Positions 24,296-33,730 of a DNA stretch of 64,000 nt are shown here, piece by piece. This stretch comes from Amycolatopsis sp. NBC_01488. Lineage in GTDB: Bacteria; Actinomycetota; Actinomycetes; Mycobacteriales; Pseudonocardiaceae. The DNA lies in NCBI RefSeq assembly GCF_036227105.1, contig NZ_CP109434.1, positions 253,001 to 317,000 of the forward strand, written 5' to 3'. The position numbers were made by a program, and so were the translations under genes. Under the pieces are notes generated by a model. That model saw only the letters and a list, made by a program, of their open reading frames with translations, ran no database searches and was not told where the DNA came from. Numbering within the stretch: the first letter of the stretch is position 1; every line of letters begins with the position of its first letter.

Positions 24296-26733
24296 TGCGC
24301 ACCTCCGGTGGCGTCGATGGAGCCGAGGCCGCCGCCGGCTTCGTCACGGCCGGGGCCGCCGGCGTCGGTGGTGCCGTGCTGGATGGCGTGCCACACCCGC
24401 ATCGGCGTCAACGGCATCTCGATGTCGTTCACCCCGAACGGGCGCACCGCGTCGATCACCGCGTTGACCACCGCCGGGGTGGACGCGATGGTGCCCGCTT
24501 CGCCGACGCCCTTGGCGCCGAGCGGGTTCGTCGTCGACGGCGTCTCCGTGCGGTCGGTGGTGAACGACGGCAGGTCGGCCGCCGACGGCAGCAGGTAGTC
24601 GGCGAACGTGCCGGTGGTGAGCGTGCCGCTGTCGTCGTGCTCGGTGCCTTCGAACAGCGCCTGCGCGATGCCCTGCGCGAGCCCGCCGTGCACCTGGCCT
24701 TCGACGATCAGCGGGTTCACCGCGACGCCGACGTCGTCGACGCAGACGTAGGAGCGCAGCTTGATCCGGCCCGTCTCGGTGTCCACCTCGGCGGCGCAGA
24801 GGTGCGTGCCGTGCGGGAACGAGAAGTTCTCCGGGTCGAACGTGGCGTCCGAGTCGAGCGACGGCTCGATCCCGTCGGGCAGGTTGTGCGCGAAGAACGT
24901 CGCGAGCGCGACGTCGCCCATCGTCGTGGACGTGTCGGTGCCCTTCACGGTGAACTTGCCGCCGGCGAACTCCAGGTCGTCCTCGGAACATTCGAGCAGG
25001 TGCGCCGCGATCGGCTTGGCCTTCGCGACGACCTTTTCGGCGGCCTTGATGACGGCGATGCCGCCGACCACCAGCGACCGCGAGCCGTAGGTGTCCAAGC
25101 CCTTGTGCGACGACTGGGTGTCGCCGTGCAGGATCTCGACGTCCTCGAACGCGACGCCCAGTTGGTCGGCGACGATCTGGCTCCACGCCGTCTCATGACC
25201 CTGGCCGTGCGCGGAAGAGCCGGTCGTGACCTCGACCTTGCCGGTGGGGAGCATCCGGATCGACGCGTACTCCCAGCCGCCGGCGCCGTAGTCGAGTGAG
25301 CCGAGCACCCGCGACGGCGCGAGTCCGCACATCTCGGTGAACGTCGAGATGCCGATGCCGAGCTGCACCTTGTCCTTCGCCGCGCGGCGCTTCTCCTGCT
25401 CGGCGCGCAGGCCGTCGTAGTCGAAGAGCTGCTTGGCCTTCTCGGTGGCGGCCTCGTAGTTGCCGGAATCGTAGGTCAGCCCGCACACCGTGGTGAACGG
25501 GAACTCCTCGTGCTTGATCCAGTTCTTCTCGCGCAGCTCCAGCGGGTCCATGCCGAGCTCGACGGCGAGCTCGTCCATGATCCGCTCGACCGCGAACGTC
25601 GCCTCCGGCCGGCCGGCGCCGCGGTAGGCGTCGGTCAGCGTCGTCGTGGTGAACACGTTGGTGCACGCGAAGTGGTAGGCCGGGAACTTGTAGATCGCGT
25701 TGAACATGAACGCGCCGAGGATCGGCACGCCCGGTCCGACCAGGCCGTTGTACGCGCCGAGGTTGGCGAGCAGCTCGACCTTGAGGCCGGTCACCTGGCC
25801 GTCGCGGGTCGCGGAGATGGTGATGTCCTGGATCTGGTCGCGGCCGTGGTGCGCGGCGAGCATGGTCTCCGACCGCGTCTCGTTCCACTTGACCGGCTTG
25901 CCGAGCTTCTGCGCGACGAGCAGCGACATCATCTCTTCGGGCAGGACGCCGATCTTGCCGCCGAAGCCGCCGCCGACGTCGGGGGCGATCACGCGCAGCT
26001 TGTGTTCGGGGATGCCGAGCGTCAGCGCCGCCATCACGCGCAGCACGTGTGGCACCTGCGTGGCCGACCACATGGTGATCTGCGTGCTGGTCGGGTCGAC
26101 GACGCAGGCGCGCGGCTCCATGAACGCCGGGACGAGGCGCTGCTGCCGGAAGCGGCGCTTGACGACGACCTCCGACGAGCTGATCGCGTCTTCGACGTTG
26201 CCGCCCGTGCCCGCTTCGCCGGAGTCGAAGACCCACACGGCGTTCTTGTTGGTGCCCAGCTCTTCGTGGACCAGCGGAGCGCCTTCGGCGAGCGCGGCTT
26301 CCATATCGAGGATCACCGGCAGTTCGTCGTATTCGACGTCGATCTCCTCAAGCGCGTCGTGCGCTTCGGCGGACGACCGTGCGACGACGACCGCGACGCC
26401 TTCACCGGCGAAGTTGACCGTGTCGGCGGCGAGCACCGGGCGGCGCGGCGCCTTCATGTCCGGCGTGATCGGCCACGCGCAGGGCATGCCGATCGCGCCG
26501 TCCGGGTCGAGGTCCTTGCCGGTGTAGACGGCGATGACGCCGGGCGCGCTCTTCGCCGCCGACGTGTCGATCGAGACGATCTTGGCGTGCGCGAACGGGC
26601 TGCGCAGGACCGCCATGTGCAGCAGGCCGGGCAGCGCGATGTTGTCGGTCCAGCGGGTGCGGCCGGTGATCAGCCGCTCGTCTTCCTTGCGGCGCCGGGA
26701 CTTGCCGACTTCCGGTTCGATCGTGGCGGTCAT
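24292..26733 (-). CDS. coxL: Form II CO dehydrogenase-like large subunit (molybdopterin cytosine dinucleotide enzyme)
   Basis: This 813-residue catalytic subunit of the xanthine-oxidase family binds the molybdenum cofactor. The active-site loop reads AYRGAGR at residues 369-375. Form I CO dehydrogenases have AYxCSFR with the copper-ligand Cys, so this is form II, whose real substrate is often not CO. DVGGGFGGK near residue 240 and the C-terminal GAKGVGEAGT with the catalytic Glu are present. It lies between coxS and coxM in a tight S-L-M order. An aromatic or purine hydroxylase role is possible. Confidence 0.88.
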   Translation of the reverse strand: MTATIEPEVGKSRRRKEDERLITGRTRWTDNIALPGLLHMAVLRSPFAHAKIVSIDTSAAKSAPGVIAVYTGKDLDPDGAIGMPCAWPITPDMKAPRRPVLAADTVNFAGEGVAVVVARSSAEAHDALEEIDVEYDELPVILDMEAALAEGAPLVHEELGTNKNAVWVFDSGEAGTGGNVEDAISSSEVVVKRRFRQQRLVPAFMEPRACVVDPTSTQITMWSATQVPHVLRVMAALTLGIPEHKLRVIAPDVGGGFGGKIGVLPEEMMSLLVAQKLGKPVKWNETRSETMLAAHHGRDQIQDITISATRDGQVTGLKVELLANLGAYNGLVGPGVPILGAFMFNAIYKFPAYHFACTNVFTTTTLTDAYRGAGRPEATFAVERIMDELAVELGMDPLELREKNWIKHEEFPFTTVCGLTYDSGNYEAATEKAKQLFDYDGLRAEQEKRRAAKDKVQLGIGISTFTEMCGLAPSRVLGSLDYGAGGWEYASIRMLPTGKVEVTTGSSAHGQGHETAWSQIVADQLGVAFEDVEILHGDTQSSHKGLDTYGSRSLVVGGIAVIKAAEKVVAKAKPIAAHLLECSEDDLEFAGGKFTVKGTDTSTTMGDVALATFFAHNLPDGIEPSLDSDATFDPENFSFPHGTHLCAAEVDTETGRIKLRSYVCVDDVGVAVNPLIVEGQVHGGLAQGIAQALFEGTEHDDSGTLTTGTFADYLLPSAADLPSFTTDRTETPSTTNPLGAKGVGEAGTIASTPAVVNAVIDAVRPFGVNDIEMPLTPMRVWHAIQHGTTDAGGPGRDEAGGGLGSIDATGGAQ

Positions 26734-27257
26734 CAGTCACCACCCACGCCGACGTGCTTGGCCTCGGCGATCCGCTCGGCTTCGGGGCCGGCGCCGGGGC
26801 TCATGTGCTGGGCGGCGTCGCGGACCGCGCGGACGATGTTCTGGTAGCCGGTGCAGCGGCAGAGGTTGCCTTCGAGCCCTTCGCGGACGGCTTGCTCGTC
26901 CGGGTCCGGGTTGTCGGCCAGCAGGTCGATCGACTGCATGATCATCCCGGGCGTGCAGAACCCGCACTGCAGCGCGTGGTTGTCGTGGAAGGCCTGCTGC
27001 ACGGGGTGGAGCTTGCCGTCGCGGGCGAGGCCTTCGATGGTGGTGACCTCGCAGCCGTCGGCCTGCACCGCGAGGACGGAGCAGGACTTCACGCTGTGGC
27101 CGTCCAGGTGGACGGTGCAGGCGCCGCAATTGCTCGTGTCGCAGCCGACGACCGTGCCGACCTTGCCCAGTTTCTCCCGCAGGTGGTGCACGAGCAGGGT
27201 GCGCGGCTCGACTTCGTCGGTGTACTTCGTCCCGTCGACGGTGACGGTGATGCGCAT
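26733..27257 (-). CDS. coxS: CO dehydrogenase-type small subunit (two [2Fe-2S] clusters)
   Basis: This 174-residue iron-sulfur subunit has the plant-ferredoxin-like cluster in [16 protein letters not shown], with a further Cys in KSCSV. The second cluster is in [10 protein letters not shown] and [14 protein letters not shown] 27257 is chosen because GGAGGC lies just upstream and MRITVTVDG is the usual beginning. A longer frame starting at 27311 has no family sequence. It is the first gene of the S-L-M(-G) operon. It overlaps coxL by one base. Confidence 0.92.
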   Translation of the reverse strand: MRITVTVDGTKYTDEVEPRTLLVHHLREKLGKVGTVVGCDTSNCGACTVHLDGHSVKSCSVLAVQADGCEVTTIEGLARDGKLHPVQQAFHDNHALQCGFCTPGMIMQSIDLLADNPDPDEQAVREGLEGNLCRCTGYQNIVRAVRDAAQHMSPGAGPEAERIAEAKHVGVGGD

Positions 27258-27515
27258 CAGGCCTCCAAAAGCCGGTTCGGGAACGGCCTGCCCGACCGTG
27301 ATCGGGCTCACAGACCTCCGAGCGTGCTACGCGACCTTCGCGCGGACAAGTCCTGATGTCACACGTTCAACTACCTGTTCCGCAGATGCGCGGGAATCCC
27401 CTGGGGAACGCCGTAGGTGCGGAAGTCCGGACGGGTGAACTTTTGTGGGCCACCCGGACCAGCGGCCTGCGGGCTTCGCCCCGGCCGGGGGCTCCCCACG
27501 CGGAACCCCGAAATC

Positions 27516-28628
27516 TCAGCCGTGAATCCGGCCGGACAGCTCGGCGAGCCGCTTGCCGCCACCGCCCCACCGCAGCGCGATGATCTCCGCCGCGATGGAC
27601 ACGGCCGTCTCCTCCGGCGTCCGAGCACCGAGGTCGAGGCCGATCGGCGACGACAGGTGTTCCAGCTCCGCCTCGGTGATCCCGGCTTCGCGCAGGCGGG
27701 CGAAGCGGTCGTCGTGCGTCTTGCGGGAACCCATCGCGCCGACGTAGCCGACGTCCAGGCGCAGCGCGACTTCCAGCAGCGGCACGTCGAACTTCGGGTC
27801 GTGGGTCAGCACCGCGATCGCCGTGCGCTGGTCGATGCGGCCGGCCTCGGCCTCCGCCTCCAGGTAGCGGTGCGGCCAGTCGACGACGACGTCGTGCGCG
27901 TCCGGGAAGCGGCTGCTGGTGGCGAACACCGGCCGCGCGTCGCACACCGTGACCTGGTAGCCGAGGTAGGCGCCCATGCGGGCCATCGCGGCGGCGAAGT
28001 CGATCGCGCCGAACACGAGCAGCCGGGGCGGTGGCTCGAAGGAGTTGACGAACACCGCCATGCCCTCGCCGCGGCGCTGCCCGTCCGGGCCGTAGTGCAG
28101 GGTGCCGGTGCGGCCGCTGGCCAGCAGGCCGCGCGCGTCGTCGGCCACCGCGTCGTCGATCCGCGACGACCCGAGCGAGCCTGCCGTCCGGTCCGGCCAG
28201 ACGATCATGTGCTCGCCGACCAGGCCCGCGTGCTCGTGCTCGATGACCGTCACGACGGCGACCGGTTCGCCGCCGCGGACCGACGCGACGACGTCACCGA
28301 GCTCCGGCATCGACTCGCGGTCGACGTGCTCGACGTAGATGTCGATGATCCCGCCGCAGGTCAGGCCCACCGCGAACGCGTCGTCGTCGGTGACGCCGAA
28401 ACGCTGCAGCACGGGCTTGCGCTCGGCGACGACCTCCTGCGCCAGCTCGTAGACCGCGCCTTCGACGCATCCACCGGACACGCTGCCGGCGACCGTGCCG
28501 TCGGGAGCGACGACCATCGCGGCGCCGGGCGCGCGCGGCGCCGACGAGAAAGTCGCGACCACGGTGCCGAGCCCGACGGTTTCGCCGTCGGACCAGCGGC
28601 GGAACACGTCGTCCAGTACGTCACGCAT
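27516..28628 (-). CDS. XdhC/CoxI-family molybdenum-cofactor maturation protein
   Basis: This 370-residue protein has the XdhC N-terminal domain (TFSSAPRAPGAAMVVAPDG, SGGCVEGAVYELA, CGGIIDIYVE) and a C-terminal Rossmann domain (LLVFGAIDFAAAMARMGAYLG, TVCDARPVFA, VGYVGAMGSRKTH). Such proteins bind and modify the molybdenum cofactor before its insertion into xanthine-oxidase-type enzymes. The ATG at 28628 overlaps the CoxE-like gene by 8 bp. Its stop is 258 bp before coxS, which probably has its own promoter. Confidence 0.88.
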   Translation of the reverse strand: MRDVLDDVFRRWSDGETVGLGTVVATFSSAPRAPGAAMVVAPDGTVAGSVSGGCVEGAVYELAQEVVAERKPVLQRFGVTDDDAFAVGLTCGGIIDIYVEHVDRESMPELGDVVASVRGGEPVAVVTVIEHEHAGLVGEHMIVWPDRTAGSLGSSRIDDAVADDARGLLASGRTGTLHYGPDGQRRGEGMAVFVNSFEPPPRLLVFGAIDFAAAMARMGAYLGYQVTVCDARPVFATSSRFPDAHDVVVDWPHRYLEAEAEAGRIDQRTAIAVLTHDPKFDVPLLEVALRLDVGYVGAMGSRKTHDDRFARLREAGITEAELEHLSSPIGLDLGARTPEETAVSIAAEIIALRWGGGGKRLAELSGRIHG

Positions 28629-29733
28629 CGGCAATCTCCCCGAGCAGTCGTTCCAAGGTGGCCAGGGTGTGCCCGGCCAGCAGCCGGTCGATGTGGGGCA
28701 GTGCGGCCACGATGCCCGACTGGACCGGAGCGTACCCCGCACGGCCGGCGTGCGGATTCACCCAGAATACGGCGTGCGCGAGCCGGCGCAGGTGGGCGAG
28801 CTGCTCGCCGAGCAGCCCGGTGTCGCCGCGTTCCCAGCCGTCGGAGAACACCGTGACGACGGCGCGGCGGGCCACCCCGCGCCGGCCCCAGCGGTCGAGG
28901 AACGCCTGCAGCGTCTCGCCGAGCCGGGTGCCGCCGGCGAAGTCCGGCACCGCCGAACCCGCCGCAAGCATGGCGCGTTCCGGATCGCGGTGCCGCAGCT
29001 GGCGCGAGACCCGCGTGAGGCGCGTGCCGAGCGTGAAGACCTCGACGGACTGGGGCGCGCACCGCGTCAGGACGTGGGCGAACCGCAGCAACGCGTCGGC
29101 GTAGGGACTCATCGACCCCGAGACGTCGATGAGCAGCACCACCCGCCGCGGCCTGCTGGCGCGGCGGACGTACGCGAGCTTGAGGGGCTCGCCGCCGCTG
29201 GCGAGCATCGCGCGCAGCGTCCGCGAGGGATCGAGCCGGCCGCGCTTGGCCGGGGTCTTCCGCGCCGCGGGCCGCTTCGGCGGCGCGGGTCGCAAGGTGG
29301 CGAGCAGTTCGCGGAGGTGTTCGCGTTCGGCGGTGGTCAGCGCGGCGAGGTCGCGGTGACGCAGCACCTCCTGCGCACTCGCGGCGACTTTCAGCTGCTC
29401 AGGACCGTTGCCACCCTCGGCATCCGAGCCCTGCGCGTCGACGAGCGGCGCGATCCGAGCCTGCTTCGGCGCGGCGGCCTTCGCACGCTGCGGGGCGCTG
29501 GTTTCGATCGAAAACCACTGACTGAAGGCCTCTTCGTAGCACGGGAGGTCATCCGGGCTGGAGCACAAGGTGAGCCGGCCCGCCCAGTAGAGCTGGGTGG
29601 GCTCGGAGACGTCGATCTCGGCGACGGCGGCCAAGTAGGCCTGCACGCGGTGCGCGTCGCAGGAAACCCCGGCATCCCGCAGGGCGGCGGCGAACCCGGC
29701 GTACCCGGCGACGGGATCGGCGGCGGTGGTCAT
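28621..29733 (-). CDS. CoxE-like von Willebrand factor A protein
   Basis: This 370-residue VWA protein of the CoxE type works with a MoxR ATPase to mature CO dehydrogenase-like enzymes. The MIDAS metal site is visible as DVSGSMS at about residue 206, with later FAGGTRLGETL and FSDGWERGD. A Lys/Arg/Ala-rich stretch (PKRPAARKTPAKRG) precedes the VWA domain. ATG 29733 is chosen since the upstream codons are part of an 18-bp tandem repeat. It overlaps the XdhC gene. Its MoxR partner (32014-32919) is separated from it by a tRNA and a glycosyltransferase. Confidence 0.85.
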   Translation of the reverse strand: MTTAADPVAGYAGFAAALRDAGVSCDAHRVQAYLAAVAEIDVSEPTQLYWAGRLTLCSSPDDLPCYEEAFSQWFSIETSAPQRAKAAAPKQARIAPLVDAQGSDAEGGNGPEQLKVAASAQEVLRHRDLAALTTAEREHLRELLATLRPAPPKRPAARKTPAKRGRLDPSRTLRAMLASGGEPLKLAYVRRASRPRRVVLLIDVSGSMSPYADALLRFAHVLTRCAPQSVEVFTLGTRLTRVSRQLRHRDPERAMLAAGSAVPDFAGGTRLGETLQAFLDRWGRRGVARRAVVTVFSDGWERGDTGLLGEQLAHLRRLAHAVFWVNPHAGRAGYAPVQSGIVAALPHIDRLLAGHTLATLERLLGEIADA

Positions 29734-29790
29734 GACTCCATTGTGCGCTCGCCAGAGCGGGAAGGCCGGTGAGCGCCCAGCCGGGGCGAC

Positions 29791-29845
29791 GCGGGTGCGC
29801 GGTTCGGCGCGGGTGCGCGGTTCGGCGCGGGTGCGCGAGTTCGGC
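29791..29845. repeat. 18-bp tandem repeat, about three copies
   Basis: GCGGGTGCGCGGTTCGGC occurs at 29791-29808 and 29809-29826, with a slightly changed third copy from 29827. More degenerate GCGGGTGCGGCGCGGATC-like units follow up to the tRNA gene near 29920. It lies upstream of the CoxE-like gene and looks like slippage-generated extragenic DNA. Confidence 0.7.
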
Positions 29846-29933
29846 GGCCGCTCAGGGCGCACGGGTGCGGCGGGGATCCTGCCAGTTCAGCACGGGTCGC
29901 GCGGGTGCGGCGCGGATCGTGCGATGTCTCTGT

Positions 29934-30006
29934 GTCCCGGCGAGGAGTCGAACCTCGGACCTCGGCGTTCGTAGCGCCGCGCTCTGTCCTGCTGAGCTAC
30001 CGGGAC
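29934..30006 (-). tRNA. tRNA-Arg (anticodon ACG)
   Basis: Read on the minus strand, the gene begins GTCCCGG and ends CCGGGAC, a perfect 7-bp acceptor stem. The D-arm is GCTCAGCAGGACAGAGC, the anticodon arm is CGGCG-CTACGAA-CGCCG, and the T-arm is CGAGG-TTCGACT-CCTCG. The anticodon is ACG, the wobble-edited arginine tRNA. The 73-nt length is normal and CCA is not encoded. It sits inside the cox accessory region. Confidence 0.95.
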
Positions 30007-30264
30007 GGGGCGGCCTGCGCGCACGTCCCTCCCCGGACGGGCGCAGACCGCGCTCTTCGCGGCGGCCGACCCGAGGTAGCGAGGGGTGGGCGCGAAGAGC
30101 CTTCAGGAAGATTCAGCGAACGGCACGGGAGATCGTGCCGCATCGGTGCGTCCGGGCTTCGGTCACGATCTCCTCCTCTCGGTGGCAGTGCTTGCGGTGC
30201 TGGAAAAAGGATGCCCGAGACCGCCCGGACGGTCAACGCAATTAACCGACTGTCCTTTGTGGAC

Positions 30265-31971
30265 TTAAGCGGTGAACCCCGGGAAGATGGCCGCGCAGCC
30301 CCGGCTCCTCGCGACGTCGTTGCGCTCGAGGATCGGCGGCAGCGTCCGCTGCGCGAACGCCCGCAGTTCGGCGAGCTTCGCGGCGTCGACCAGGTCGCGG
30401 CGGACGTGGTAGCTGGCCTGGTTGCCCTTCTCGTCGTACACGAAGATCGCGGCGTAGTCGCGCTCGAACCGCGGATCCCGGTCGAACTGCAGCGTGCTGC
30501 TCCAGGTGCCGACGAACACGATCAGCTCGGGCCGCTCCGTCGTGAAGACGTGGTCGCGCAGGCCGGCGAAATCGGCGACGTGGAGGTAGTCGGCGATCGG
30601 GGCGTCGCCGAGGCCGGCCAGGTCGAGCAGCCGGAGCCGGCTGCCGAGCGCGGTGCCGCCGAGGTCGATCACCCCCGCCGACGCCGTGTCCGGGAGCCGC
30701 AGGATGTCCGCGAACCCGTTGATGGCGGTGTCGTCCCGCTCGGCGACGGCGCACATCGCCGTCTTGACGTCGGCCCGGTAGGACGTGGCCCGCGTGTAGT
30801 AGCCGCTGAGCGAGCTGACCGTCGCGGCCACGAGCAGGCAGGCCAGCACGACCCGGCCGCGAACCCGGGCCACCGCGAACGTCTCGACGACGGCGATCGC
30901 GCCGAGGAGGGCACCGACCGTCCAGACCGGCGTCGCGAACCGCAGGTGCCCCATCCAGTCGTACTCGAGGATGACGAACGCGGCGACGGCGAGGCCGAAC
31001 GGCACCAGGAGCGCCACCAGCCCGGCGCGCAGCCGCGACGGCTTGACCAGCAGCGCGGCCAGGCACCCGACGACGACGGCCACGGCGAGCCAGCCCGCGT
31101 AGGCGACGATCTCCTCCGGGCGCGCGAGGTCGCCGAGGGTGGGCGGCTCCTGGCCCTTCGCCACCGCGGTGTTGGGCACCAGGCGGCCGAACTCGAACCA
31201 GCGGAAGACGAGGTAGGCGCCGTACGGCACGGCGAAGGCGACCACCGACACGAGGGCGGCGCGGACGCTGCGGGCGAGTACGTCCCGCTTCAGGAACAAC
31301 GCGACGGTGATCGCGTACGCACCCGCGTAGACGACGCCGTCGGGCCGGGTCAGCGCGGCCAGGGCGGCGATCACCCCGGCGCCGGCGGCGACGCGGTAGC
31401 CGAGGAGCGTCCCGTTCCGAACCGCGCGCAGGACGAGCACGGCGAGCGCGGCGACGGTCAGCGCGTAGAACGAGTTCTCCAGCCCGGAGAAGCACCAGAT
31501 GACGAACGACGGGTTCGCGGCGAGCGCCGCGCCCGCCACGAGGGTGACCAGAGCCGGACGGTGGCTGAGCGTCTTCGCGCCGGCGTGGAACAGGACGAGG
31601 ACGCCGACGCAGCAGGCCAGGGCCAGTGCCTTCGGGAAGAGGATCTGGTCGGAGACGCCGAAGAGCGTGCCGTGGTCGAAGAGGCCGACGAGCTTGCCGA
31701 GGGCCAGGAGGAGCATCCAGGTGGGGTTGGAGTACCCCTCGACCGGCGCAGCGCCCGGCTGCAGCACGGGGCCGAAGCCGTCGGCGACGTTGCGCGAGTA
31801 GGCGAACGTGATGGCCGCGTCGTCGATCAGCCAGTGCCCGTAGAACGACGCGTGCAGGGCGATCAGCGCGGTGGCGCCGAGGACCGCGGCGAGCCCGGCC
31901 CACCACCCCCGCTGCCCGGTCGCGGTCTCGGCCGGTTCGGTCCGGGGTCTCGTTTCGGTCGCCACGCTCAT
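30265..31971 (-). CDS. GT-C-fold membrane glycosyltransferase (AftB-like)
   Basis: This 568-residue integral membrane protein has about ten hydrophobic helices and a soluble C-terminal domain. HWLIDDAAITFAYSRN near residue 48 carries the acidic DD motif of GT-C enzymes that use polyprenyl-phosphate sugars. EGYSNPTWML follows, as in the mycobacterial arabinofuranosyltransferase AftB (EGYTNPLW). A role in arabinogalactan or other cell-wall glycan synthesis fits an actinomycete with an arabinan wall. Donor and acceptor are inferred. It has no link to the surrounding cox genes. Confidence 0.7.
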   Translation of the reverse strand: MSVATETRPRTEPAETATGQRGWWAGLAAVLGATALIALHASFYGHWLIDDAAITFAYSRNVADGFGPVLQPGAAPVEGYSNPTWMLLLALGKLVGLFDHGTLFGVSDQILFPKALALACCVGVLVLFHAGAKTLSHRPALVTLVAGAALAANPSFVIWCFSGLENSFYALTVAALAVLVLRAVRNGTLLGYRVAAGAGVIAALAALTRPDGVVYAGAYAITVALFLKRDVLARSVRAALVSVVAFAVPYGAYLVFRWFEFGRLVPNTAVAKGQEPPTLGDLARPEEIVAYAGWLAVAVVVGCLAALLVKPSRLRAGLVALLVPFGLAVAAFVILEYDWMGHLRFATPVWTVGALLGAIAVVETFAVARVRGRVVLACLLVAATVSSLSGYYTRATSYRADVKTAMCAVAERDDTAINGFADILRLPDTASAGVIDLGGTALGSRLRLLDLAGLGDAPIADYLHVADFAGLRDHVFTTERPELIVFVGTWSSTLQFDRDPRFERDYAAIFVYDEKGNQASYHVRRDLVDAAKLAELRAFAQRTLPPILERNDVARSRGCAAIFPGFTA

Positions 31972-32013
31972 CGGTCGGCTCGTTCCCCCTCGTCGTCGCC
32001 CCGGAACCGGGAA

Positions 32014-32919
32014 TCAGGCGAACAGGGCGTCGAGTTTCGCCCGGACCCGGTCGAGGTCTTCGCTGTACTTCAGGACAGCACCGAGCGTCCGCGCCGCCGA
32101 TGCCGCGTCCAGCTCGTCGCGATGCAGAGCCAGCAGGGCTCGCGCCCAGTCGAGCGACTCCGCCACCCCCGGCGGCTTCAGCAGGTCCATCTCGCGGAGA
32201 CGGTGTACCGCTTCCGCGACCTGCCGGGCCAGGAGCTCGCCGATGTCCGGGATCCTACGGCGCAGGATCGTGACCTCCCGCACGAGGTCCGGGTGTTCCA
32301 GCCAGTGGTACAGGCAGCGGCGCTTGAGGGCGTCGTGCACTTCGCGGGTCCGGTTCGAGGTCAGGACGACGAGCGGCGGCTCCGCGGCGCGGACTTCGCC
32401 GTATTCGGGGATGGTCACGGCGTGCTCGTCGAGCAACTGCAGGAGGAAGGCTTCGAACTCGTCGTCGGCGCGGTCGATCTCGTCGACCAGCAGCACGCAC
32501 GGCGCGGTGATCAGGGCCTGCAGCAGCGGGCGCGCGAGGAGGAAGCGCTCGGTGTAGAGGGAGCGCTCCGCGGTCTCGACGTCGACCCGGCCGTCCCCGG
32601 CGGCTTCGAGGGCCCGCAGATGTAGGAGCTGGCGAGGGAAGTCCCACTCGTAGAGCGCCTGGGCGGCATCGATGCCTTCGTGGCACTGCAGGCGGATGAG
32701 CGGCCGCCCGAGCGCGGTGGCCAGCGCGATGGCCAGGGAGGTCTTGCCGGTGCCGGGTTCGCCTTCGCAGAAGAGCGGGCGGCCCATGCGGAGGGCGAGG
32801 AACCCGGCGGTGGCGAGCCCGTCATCGGCGAGATAGCCGGTGGCGTCCAGCGCGGCGGCGAGTTCTTCAGGCGAGTCGGTCACGCTGTCGATCGTAGGCG
32901 GCGCGGCGGCCGTGGACAC
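32014..32919 (-). CDS. MoxR-family AAA+ ATPase (CoxD-like)
   Basis: This 301-residue ATPase has Walker A GEPGTGKTS near residue 53, Walker B VLLVDEIDRAD near 142, and sensor-1 VVLTSNRTRE. It is the CoxD-type MoxR chaperone that pairs with a VWA protein (28621-29733) to mature molybdenum hydroxylases by assembling their active site. GTG 32919 is the furthest start; the first 12 residues are low-complexity, so a later start is possible. The cytidylyltransferase gene lies 19 bp further along in the other direction of the map and is transcribed first. Confidence 0.85.
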   Translation of the reverse strand: MSTAAAPPTIDSVTDSPEELAAALDATGYLADDGLATAGFLALRMGRPLFCEGEPGTGKTSLAIALATALGRPLIRLQCHEGIDAAQALYEWDFPRQLLHLRALEAAGDGRVDVETAERSLYTERFLLARPLLQALITAPCVLLVDEIDRADDEFEAFLLQLLDEHAVTIPEYGEVRAAEPPLVVLTSNRTREVHDALKRRCLYHWLEHPDLVREVTILRRRIPDIGELLARQVAEAVHRLREMDLLKPPGVAESLDWARALLALHRDELDAASAARTLGAVLKYSEDLDRVRAKLDALFA

Positions 32920-32938
32920 GACTCGCGTTGCTGGGGAG

Positions 32939-33514
32939 CTACTGGTCGGGGAGGTCGGCGCGGTGGTCGACGTCGCGGCCGCTGCCGAGGTCGGCGCACT
33001 CGACGAGCTTCAGGTCGGGACGTCCGGCCAGCCAGTCGCGGGCGCCGCGGTCACCTTGGGCGGTTTCGGCGATTTCGCCCCACCAGCGGCGGCCGAAGAG
33101 GACGGGGTGGCCGGGAACGCCGTCGTAGGCCGCGCGGGCGACGGTGTCCGCTGTGGCGTCGGCGGCGACCCGGGCGAGGATGTCGGCGCCGACCCAGGGC
33201 AGGTCGACCAGGTGCACCAGCGCGGCGACGGGGGCCGCCTCCTGGGCGAGGGCGGCGAGACCGGCTCTGAGGGAGGCACCCATGCCGCTCTCCCAGCCCT
33301 CGGCGAACACGCCTTGCCCGGGATCGGGCAGGAGGGCCCGCACCTGCTCGGCAGCGGCACCGAGAACGACTCGGATGGGCCCGCACCCGGCGGCGGCGAG
33401 GGTGCCGAGCGCGCGCAGGACGAGAGGCCGGCCATCGAGTTCGGCGAGGGCCTTGGGGCCACCGAACCGCCGCCCGGCCCCGGCCGCGAGGAGAAGCCCG
33501 GCCACGGGTGGCAT
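32939..33514 (-). CDS. MocA-like molybdenum cofactor cytidylyltransferase
   Basis: This 191-residue nucleotidyltransferase probably converts molybdopterin cofactor to its cytosine dinucleotide form, which CO dehydrogenase-type enzymes require. The N-terminal nucleotide-binding motif is LLLAAGAGRRFGGPKAL (LAAGxGxRxGxxK), and VHLVDLPWVG supplies the metal-binding Asp. The ATG at 33514 puts the motif at the very beginning, as is usual. It lies 19 bp upstream of the MoxR gene and is probably co-transcribed with it. MobA (GTP) is the alternative, less likely near cox genes. Confidence 0.82.
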   Translation of the reverse strand: MPPVAGLLLAAGAGRRFGGPKALAELDGRPLVLRALGTLAAAGCGPIRVVLGAAAEQVRALLPDPGQGVFAEGWESGMGASLRAGLAALAQEAAPVAALVHLVDLPWVGADILARVAADATADTVARAAYDGVPGHPVLFGRRWWGEIAETAQGDRGARDWLAGRPDLKLVECADLGSGRDVDHRADLPDQ

Positions 33515-33730
33515 GCCGGGTCCGGTGGAGGTCACGGGCACACCGGCTCTGCGCGAAGTGTCGTTGCGGGCATCGACGGGAGAGCAGATCGGCACGGTGC
33601 GGCGGCCCCCGGCCGCAGCGCGAACGGCGCTCGCGGAGCAGCAAACCGGCGCGATACGGCGACCGACAGCTGCCGCGCGGGCGGGACTGCAGCCGGCGCC
33701 CGTGGTGGTGTGGAAAGGGTGGGGCGGTGG

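Noticed and set aside
29934..31971. Integrated element inserted at tRNA-Arg
   Set aside because: No integrase, excisionase or second tRNA fragment is visible. It is kept only as a synteny question.
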